Both the position numbers and the translations under genes were made by a program. From assembly GCF_024347535.1 (NCBI RefSeq), contig NZ_AP025497.1, forward strand, positions 2,914,001-2,978,000: 64,000 bases of DNA, given 5' to 3'. The DNA is from Vibrio kanaloae. GTDB lineage: Bacteria; Pseudomonadota; Gammaproteobacteria; Enterobacterales; Vibrionaceae. The notes under the pieces were generated by a model that was not told where the DNA came from, did not search any database, and worked only from the letters and a program-made list of their open reading frames with translations. Of this stretch, positions 58,628 through 64,000 are shown piece after piece; position 1 is the stretch's first letter, and the number at the start of each line of letters is the position of its first letter.

Positions 58628-59929
58628 CTAAGGTTTTACAGGGAAACTGATCTGCGCTTTCAAACCACCTTCACTACGATTGTTAACCACCACTGCGCCT
58701 TGGTGCTGGCTGACAATACGTTTGACAATAGCCAAGCCTAAGCCTGTACCTTCACTACCACGCGCCGTATCACCGCGCGTGAACGGTTCAAACAGCTTAC
58801 CGACTTGGTTTTGCGGAATACCCGGACCATTATCCTCCACCGTTACCCAAGCAAGCTTATTGTCGGCTGTCATTCCCGTTGATACTTTGACCCAACCATT
58901 ACCATAACGCAGCGCGTTGACCACCAAGTTGCTCACCGCACGCTTCATTTCAATCGGGTTCCCTAAGGCGGGTTTCATTGATTCTGAAATATCAGTTTCA
59001 ATCTGTACCTCGTACCCACCCTCAGAGCTAGAAACTTCTCGAGCAATATCATCGACAAACACCGCTTGGAATGAATCTCGATCAACAGGCTTTAGGTAAT
59101 CCATAAACTGGCTGATGATCTCATTACACTCTTCGGTATCACTGATGATCCCTTCCGCTAAATAGCCATCTTCTGGCGACATCATCTCAGTCGCTAATCG
59201 GATTCGCGTTAATGGAGTACGTAAGTCATGGCTGATACCTGCCATCAGCAGCGCTCGATCTTCTTCCAACTCTTGAATACCTTTCGACATTTGATTAAAG
59301 GCTCGAGTGACGGAACGAATCTCTTGTGCACCTTGAACTGGCAATGGTGGGGGAATCTCACCTCGCCCGACACCTTGAGCCGCTTTCTCCAAGGTAATTA
59401 ATGGTCGGTTTTGTAATCGAATAAACAACCAACCACCCGCGACAATCAACATCGCCATGATCAAGCTATTACGAAAAAGAGGGGCAAAGTCTTCCTCTTG
59501 CAACTCTGATAGCGGAATACGAATCAAAGAATTAGGTAGCTGCGCAATGTCCATCCACAACACGTAACTCTCTTTGCCTAACATCAGCCGCACTTCCGTC
59601 TCAGAGCCGAGTTCTTTGGTCATCTCCTCGCTCATCAGATCAATCGCCACCGCATGGTAATACTCATCCGCCGCTCCGCTGTCCTTGGCATGAACGGTGA
59701 CTCCTAGCTGTTCAAGCACACGCTGACGTAGCGGTGCATCAATCTCGATATCCATGTCACTGTCTTGATCCAACACTAGGTTTAACTCATGAGCCAAGAT
59801 CTTATTAAACTGCTGCAAACTCGGCATCAAAGCATAGTTAAATACGGCGTAGTAAGAAAAAACTTGGCTGGCAACCAGCAAAGTTAACAAGAGCACTATC
59901 GACTGAGTAAAGGAGCTACGTATACGCAT
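58628..59929 (-). CDS. envZ: Osmosensor histidine kinase EnvZ
   Basis: A 433-residue inner-membrane sensor kinase. Two membrane helices ([34 protein letters not shown]) flank a periplasmic domain; a HAMP region follows, then the H-box [20 protein letters not shown] with the phosphorylated histidine, the N-box [14 protein letters not shown] and the G-box [12 protein letters not shown]. It should phosphorylate and dephosphorylate OmpR. It is separated from ompR by 328 bases containing a strong hairpin and a MITE-like palindrome. Confidence 0.96.
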   Translation of the reverse strand: MRIRSSFTQSIVLLLTLLVASQVFSYYAVFNYALMPSLQQFNKILAHELNLVLDQDSDMDIEIDAPLRQRVLEQLGVTVHAKDSGAADEYYHAVAIDLMSEEMTKELGSETEVRLMLGKESYVLWMDIAQLPNSLIRIPLSELQEEDFAPLFRNSLIMAMLIVAGGWLFIRLQNRPLITLEKAAQGVGRGEIPPPLPVQGAQEIRSVTRAFNQMSKGIQELEEDRALLMAGISHDLRTPLTRIRLATEMMSPEDGYLAEGIISDTEECNEIISQFMDYLKPVDRDSFQAVFVDDIAREVSSSEGGYEVQIETDISESMKPALGNPIEMKRAVSNLVVNALRYGNGWVKVSTGMTADNKLAWVTVEDNGPGIPQNQVGKLFEPFTRGDTARGSEGTGLGLAIVKRIVSQHQGAVVVNNRSEGGLKAQISFPVKP

Positions 59930-59982
59930 AGAAGGCCTAAAGTTAGAGGTGATAAAGGGATATAGTGGGAACTATAGCTGTA

Positions 59983-60144
59983 ATACCAATCACAGTAAGT
60001 AAATGATCATAAATAGCGCCGGAAAAAGGCTTGAGAACAAGGCAGCAATTTTTGATAAGTAGTTATTCTACAATCAAAATTTCTAACGAAGTTATCGAGC
60101 GTTTTAACAAGCTAGGGTGAGCAGTTATTTACTACGATTGGTAT
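59983..60144. mobile_element. MITE-like palindromic element inside ompR-envZ
   Basis: A 162-base element with terminal inverted repeats: the first 27 bases (ATACCAATC, AGTAA, TAA, then TCA) match the reverse complement of the last 27 at 22 positions, and the outer nine are identical. Internal AATTTTTGAT pairs with ATCAAAATTT. No reading frame is present. I recognise this pattern from Vibrio intergenic regions. It lies between ompR and envZ, downstream of the ompR terminator. Confidence 0.75.
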
Positions 60145-60162
60145 CTCTCATTGTGCTGAATA

Positions 60163-60198
60163 GAAAACGGGCCACCACATATCAATGAGGTGGCCCGT
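60163..60198 (-). terminator. Strong intrinsic terminator after ompR
   Basis: A perfect 10-bp GC-rich stem ACGGGCCACC/GGTGGCCCGT (60189-60198 with 60167-60176), 12-base loop, followed on the minus strand by TTTTCTATT. It stands between ompR and envZ. Confidence 0.9.
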
Positions 60199-60257
60199 AA
60201 ATAATAAACTCTGAATCACAGAACCGGTAAAGCCGCTTTTGATCTTATAACGCGAGA

Positions 60258-60977
60258 TTACACCGCTTTACCTTCTGGAACGAAGACATAACCTAGGCCC
60301 CACACGGTTTGGATATAACGGGGTTTACTTGGGTCTTCTTCAACAAGGCGGCGCAAACGTGAAATCTGAACATCAATAGAACGTTCCATCGCTGCATATT
60401 CACGGCCACGTGCCATGTTCATTAGCTTATCGCGAGACATTGGCTCACGAGCGTTGGTCACAAGTGACTTCAACACAGCAAATTCACCGGAAGTCAGTGG
60501 CATTGGCTCATCACCACGGAACATTTCACGCGTACCTAAGTTCAGGCGGAACTCACCAAATTCAACCACAGACTCTTCCGTGCTTGGTGCGCCCGGCGCT
60601 TCAATCACTTGGCGGCGCATTACCGCTTTAATGCGAGCCAAAAGCTCACGCGGGTTAAATGGTTTCGGCAGGTAGTCATCGGCCCCCACTTCCAAACCCA
60701 CAATACGGTCGACCTCATCACCCTTTGCTGTCAGCATTAAAATAGGTAGTGAGTTATTTGCGTTGCGTAGACGACGACAGATCGAGAGGCCATCTTCGCC
60801 CGGCATCATTAAATCCAATACCATCAAGTGAAAATTTTCACGGGTTAACAGGCGGTCCATCTGCTCACTGTTTGCCACGCTACGCACTTGAAAGCCCTGC
60901 TCATACAGATAGCGTTCCAACAATGCACGTAAGCGAGCATCGTCATCGACCACTAAAATTTTGTAGTTTTCTTGCAT
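60258..60977 (-). CDS. ompR: Osmolarity response regulator OmpR
   Basis: A 239-residue response regulator nearly identical in layout to E. coli OmpR. The receiver domain begins MQENYKILVVDDDARLRALL, the phospho-accepting aspartate is in HLMVLDLMMPGEDGLS, and the winged-helix DNA-binding domain includes RSIDVQISRLRRLVEEDPSK. It controls porin genes in response to EnvZ. I chose ATG 60977 by family length; upstream codons to 61043 are unsupported. Divergent from greB. Confidence 0.96.
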   Translation of the reverse strand: MQENYKILVVDDDARLRALLERYLYEQGFQVRSVANSEQMDRLLTRENFHLMVLDLMMPGEDGLSICRRLRNANNSLPILMLTAKGDEVDRIVGLEVGADDYLPKPFNPRELLARIKAVMRRQVIEAPGAPSTEESVVEFGEFRLNLGTREMFRGDEPMPLTSGEFAVLKSLVTNAREPMSRDKLMNMARGREYAAMERSIDVQISRLRRLVEEDPSKPRYIQTVWGLGYVFVPEGKAV

Positions 60978-61147
60978 GTAATGGTTCCACCTATTAAAGC
61001 TCAAACCGTAGGTTAAGCATTTTTGGTAAATTGTATAAGACATTAAAAATGTAACATTATTGAGGAAAAAGTCGCCTAAATAATTGTTAACGTATGTTGC
61101 CTTTCTATATATTCTATCTTAGAACATCATTTCATTAAGTCCGATAT

Positions 61148-61618
61148 ATGAAAACCAAACTTATCACCCGAGAAGGTTATAACAAGCTCAAAGCAGAACA
61201 TGACCATTTATGGCACGAAAAACGTCCAGAAATCACAAAAATAGTCACTTGGGCTGCAAGCCTTGGAGATCGCTCGGAAAACGCAGATTACACGTTCAAT
61301 AAGCGTTTGCTTCGTCAGATTGATCGTCGAGTGCGTTTCTTACGCAAATTCCTACCTGATGTCACTATCGTGGATTACTCTCCGCAGCAAGAAGGTAAGG
61401 TATTTTTCGGTGCTTGGGTCGAAATTGAGAATGAAGATGGGGACATTAAGAAGTTTCGTATTGTCGGTCCCGAAGAGATCTACGGCGATGCTAAAGGTTA
61501 TATCTCTATCGACTCGCCAATGGCGAGAGCTCTGCTCAAGAAAGAAGTGGATGATGAGTTTACGGTAACCACACCGGAAGGCGACAAAGAGTGGTTCATT
61601 AACTCGATTCACTATTAA
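61148..61618 (+). CDS. greB: Transcription elongation factor GreB
   Basis: A 156-residue factor that stimulates transcript cleavage by backtracked RNA polymerase. The N-terminal coiled coil has TWAASLGDRSENADY with the acidic tip residues, and the C-terminal FKBP-like domain has DYSPQQEGKVFFGAWVEIE. Length and the basic patch distinguish it from GreA. Shares the 170-base upstream region with ompR. Confidence 0.96.
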   Translation: MKTKLITREGYNKLKAEHDHLWHEKRPEITKIVTWAASLGDRSENADYTFNKRLLRQIDRRVRFLRKFLPDVTIVDYSPQQEGKVFFGAWVEIENEDGDIKKFRIVGPEEIYGDAKGYISIDSPMARALLKKEVDDEFTVTTPEGDKEWFINSIHY

Positions 61619-61651
61619 TAAACCGAATAAGCGTGACCTATCGATTTGTTA

Positions 61652-62434
61652 TTAGCGTGGCTTTCGGCGTGTGTCGCTAGGCGAATGTTGAAAGCTGCGT
61701 TTGTAGGCACGAGAAAAACTCGATAGCTGAGAAAAGCCAACCTCGGCCGCGAGTTCAGTCATTGGCATGTTGCTGCTGCGAAGTAAAAGCTGTGCTTTTT
61801 GCATGCGTCGCTGAATGACATATTTTTGCGGTGTCACCCCAAACTGTTTTTGGCATAAACAGTAAAAGTGGCTCTCACTCAAATGCATTGCATGAGCAAG
61901 CTGAGCATTCGTTAACGCAGTCGCAATGTGTTGGTCGATGTAAGCATTTAAGTGACTCGTTTCTAAACGGCGGTGAGGTGAAGGCGTAGTAGATGATGCC
62001 GACATTTGGCCTAATTGCGTTAAAAACAACGACACTAACTGGCAGTTTATCTGTGGTGACATCGTATCTTGCCGAACTTTCTGAGCGGCAAAGTCCAATA
62101 ATATCTGGCTTTCGGCCCCTAAATCTAAAAAATAAGGCTGCTGAAATATCGATTCCTGTAATGATAAATTACACGCTTGCTCTAGAGCTTGGATGTAAGG
62201 GTCGGCAGGCGCTAAGTCAATGACCAATAATTCGCTGTCTTCACTTAGGCCATTATAAAAATGCGGTGCATTATTGGGGATGACCGCCACCGTACCGTGA
62301 CCTATTTGCCCACTTTCACGTTCAAACTCACACGCCATGGTACCTCGCCAACCTAGCAGAACTTGAGCATAGCTGTGTAGGTGCTGACCCTGGCGTCTAG
62401 CAATAACATTTCGTCTGATCTGAGTTTGATTCAC
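61652..62434 (-). CDS. AraC-family transcriptional regulator
   Basis: About 260 residues. The N-terminal cupin sensor (GQHLHSYAQVLLGWRGTM, then NNAPHFYNG) is followed by two C-terminal helix-turn-helix motifs (TNAQLAHAMHLSESHFYCLC and MTELAAEVGFSQLSSFSRAY). I chose GTG 62434, preceded by TAGGAAAG, over GTG 62530, which would add 32 residues. It is divergent from the ornithine cyclodeaminase-type gene with 168 bases between and is the likely regulator of it and of the downstream transporter. Confidence 0.88.
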   Translation of the reverse strand: MNQTQIRRNVIARRQGQHLHSYAQVLLGWRGTMACEFERESGQIGHGTVAVIPNNAPHFYNGLSEDSELLVIDLAPADPYIQALEQACNLSLQESIFQQPYFLDLGAESQILLDFAAQKVRQDTMSPQINCQLVSLFLTQLGQMSASSTTPSPHRRLETSHLNAYIDQHIATALTNAQLAHAMHLSESHFYCLCQKQFGVTPQKYVIQRRMQKAQLLLRSSNMPMTELAAEVGFSQLSSFSRAYKRSFQHSPSDTRRKPR

Positions 62435-62602
62435 CGTGTCTTTCCTACGTTTATCTGCGTGCTTAGTTTTCCCACTGTAGTACTTCCTTCCCCAAAATCT
62501 TTCACTTTCGGAGTCTGAGTTAAATACCACAGAGTCTCAGGCAAATGTTCATCTCTTTTAACAGATAACATAACAATATATTAACAGGGAAGGAAGAATG
62601 AC

Positions 62603-63562
62603 ATGCAACTTAACCAACAACAGGTTCACAACGCACTACCGTGGCTACCTTTAGTCGACGCGCTAAAGGATATTTTCACACGCGATGTAACGGCACCGAT
62701 TCGTCATCACCACACCATGAATGTACCGCAAGATCCTAGCGCGACTTTGCTATTAATGCCGGCATGGATTGAAGGTGAGTATTTGGGAGTGAAACAGGTC
62801 AATGTATTTCCGGGCAACTCTGCTCGTAATCAACCAGGGCTCAGCAGCCATTATCTACTTAGCTGTGGTAAAACTGGAAAAATGTTAGCTCAGATTGATG
62901 GGAACGAACTAACGGCACGCAGAACCGCGGCCGCTTCAGCATTAGCTTCTCATTATCTATCACGTGAAACGGCGAGCAAAATGCTGATGGTTGGAGCTGG
63001 AAGAGTGGCACGACGCTTAGTCCCAGCCCATATGAGTGTACGTCCAATCAAGACCGTTCATGTGTGGGATATTAACCAGTCCGCTGCTGAGCAATTAGCA
63101 ACAGAGTTACGCGATGAGGGAGTGGACGCTGTTGCCTGCCCAAATGATCAACTGGAAGCGGTAGCAAGAGACGCAGATCTGATTAGTTGTGCAACGCTTT
63201 CAACGGCCCCAATCATTAAAGGTGAGTGGCTTAAACCCGGTGCGCATTTAGACTTAGTAGGAAGCTTTACCCCTACGATGCGTGAAACCAACAATGAAGC
63301 GCTAAAACGAGCCAATGTTTTTGTGGATGTGAAAGCAGCAGCACTGGTTGAGACGGGTGAGTTAATCATGCCTATCCGTGATGGCGCGATTACCGAAGAG
63401 AGTATCTTAGCCGATTTCTCAACCTTGTGTAGTGGTCAACATGCAGGGCGTGCAGGCCTTGACGATCCTGAAGCCGCAATCACTCTTTTCAAATCGGTCG
63501 GTGATTCTCGTGAAGATCTGGCTGGCGCGATTCTGGCTTACCAGTCAGTACAGAGCGTTTAA
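62603..63562 (+). CDS. Ornithine cyclodeaminase / mu-crystallin family oxidoreductase
   Basis: A 319-residue NAD(P)-dependent enzyme. TRDVTAPIRHHHTMNVPQD forms the substrate side, DGNELTARRTAAASALAS is the family signature, and MLMVGAGRVARRLVPAHM the nucleotide site. Members deaminate ornithine to proline, or reduce cyclic ketimines or pyruvate plus amine; the substrate here is unknown. The ATG follows a GGGAAGGAAG stretch. An antiporter gene follows, suggesting an amino-acid catabolism or transport unit. Confidence 0.9.
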   Translation: MQLNQQQVHNALPWLPLVDALKDIFTRDVTAPIRHHHTMNVPQDPSATLLLMPAWIEGEYLGVKQVNVFPGNSARNQPGLSSHYLLSCGKTGKMLAQIDGNELTARRTAAASALASHYLSRETASKMLMVGAGRVARRLVPAHMSVRPIKTVHVWDINQSAAEQLATELRDEGVDAVACPNDQLEAVARDADLISCATLSTAPIIKGEWLKPGAHLDLVGSFTPTMRETNNEALKRANVFVDVKAAALVETGELIMPIRDGAITEESILADFSTLCSGQHAGRAGLDDPEAAITLFKSVGDSREDLAGAILAYQSVQSV

Positions 63563-63570
63563 ATAGTAAT

Positions 63571-63597
63571 AAGGCCGACGTGTACTTGGCCTTTTAT
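63571..63597 (+). terminator. Weak terminator-like hairpin
   Basis: AAGGCC pairs with GGCCTT around an 11-base loop, followed by TTATTTT. The stem is short, so some read-through into the antiporter gene is likely. Confidence 0.5.
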
Positions 63598-63690
63598 TTT
63601 GCTGTCGGCCTGTTTATCCACTAGCAGGATTTCCATACGCGGCGCACCTTGCTTGGTGTGATTCTCGTGACTTTATTTGGAAAAATACCT

Positions 63691-64000
63691 ATGACTAAAA
63701 AGAATTCAGATTATACGGCGCCACCACCACTAGGCTTGGCGATCGTACCGATTATTCTCACCATTGCGCTGTTAGCGACACAAATTTTTTATTATGACGA
63801 CTTCACCCCACATATTGCGCTGGCCATTGGCTTCGCCATTACCGCGCTGGTTGGTTGGTATCAAGGGCTTCGGTGGCAGGACATAGAGTCCGGTGCATTT
63901 CGTGTTTTACACGTGGCGATGCCTTCAATTGCAACCCTTATTGTTGTGGGTATGCTAGTCAGCACTTGGATTGCCAGTGGTACGGTACCGACGCTGATCT
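63691..64000 (+). CDS. NhaC-family Na+/H+ antiporter, 5' part
   Basis: The frame opens MTKKNSDYTAPPPLGLAIVP and runs off the window after 103 residues with no stop. It shows three membrane segments: IVPIILTIALLATQIFYY, IALAIGFAITALVGWY and SIATLIVVGMLVSTWIA, and ends with SGTVPTLI, typical of NhaC-type antiporters. It probably exchanges sodium for protons, or an amino acid in some relatives. The proximity to the oxidoreductase gene and AraC regulator suggests a shared function. Confidence 0.85.
   Translation, partial: MTKKNSDYTAPPPLGLAIVPIILTIALLATQIFYYDDFTPHIALAIGFAITALVGWYQGLRWQDIESGAFRVLHVAMPSIATLIVVGMLVSTWIASGTVPTLI

Overview
The window looks like a chromosomal segment of a marine gammaproteobacterium of the genus Vibrio, possibly near the Splendidus clade. 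Evidence: the conserved orders yibN-secB-gpsA-cysE-envC, coaD/kdkA/waaA, mutM-rpmG-rpmB-radC-coaBC-slmA, pyrE-rph-yicC, gmk-rpoZ-spoT-recG and ompR/envZ-greB; Vibrio-like protein sequences; moderate GC; and dispersed palindromic intergenic repeats of a kind I know from Vibrionaceae. The species call is inference.

Region 1 (about 1-19,800, minus strand) is a surface-polysaccharide (O-antigen or capsule) operon. It starts at a JUMPstart/ops element (19161-19196) and runs through wecB, wecC, tviB, tviC, a Wzx flippase, two poorly classifiable glycosyltransferases, a Wzy-like polymerase, a hexapeptide acyltransferase, a GT4, a three-gene acetamidino module (sugar amidotransferase, HisH2, HisF2), a fused two-domain oxidoreductase, a heparinase II/III-like protein and a final WbuB-like GT4. 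The predicted precursors are UDP-ManNAcA (wecBC) and UDP-GalNAcA (tviBC), so an acidic, probably amidinated polymer is likely. The wzx-to-wzy core is clearly AT-rich and looks transferred. Upstream of the operon lie a truncated IS3-type orfA and an 18-base poly-C tract.

Region 2 (20,100-24,530, plus strand) is yibN-secB-gpsA-cysE-envC. Region 3 (24,594-41,372) is the lipid A/LPS core locus with associated genes: a TetR regulator, ugd, hldD, lpxM, waaL, GT25, GT4, pyruvyl transferase, a WaaE/KdtX-like GT2, a CDP-glycerol-type transferase, waaA, kdkA, a GT9 heptosyltransferase, coaD, a second GT25, a UDP-glucuronate 4-epimerase-like gene and mutM. The second GT25 is bracketed by two related terminators and by a decayed copy of the epimerase 3' end, which records a recombination event.

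Region 4 (41,376-50,276) is housekeeping: rpmG, rpmB, radC, coaBC, slmA, lpxL, pyrE behind an attenuator-like hairpin after rph, yicC and a cold-shock gene with a long leader. Region 5 (50,589-58,551) has psiE, a nucleobase permease preceded by a purine riboswitch with guanine-type specificity, then gmk-rpoZ-spoT-recG. Region 6 (58,628-64,000) has envZ and ompR separated by a strong hairpin and a MITE-like palindrome, then greB, an AraC regulator divergent from an ornithine cyclodeaminase-family gene, and the 5' end of an NhaC-type antiporter cut by the window edge.

I saw no tRNA, rRNA, CRISPR array or prophage. The least explained parts are the heparinase/two-domain oxidoreductase pair next to the amidination genes, the GT25 insertion scar, and the mobile-looking palindromes placed inside otherwise conserved operons.
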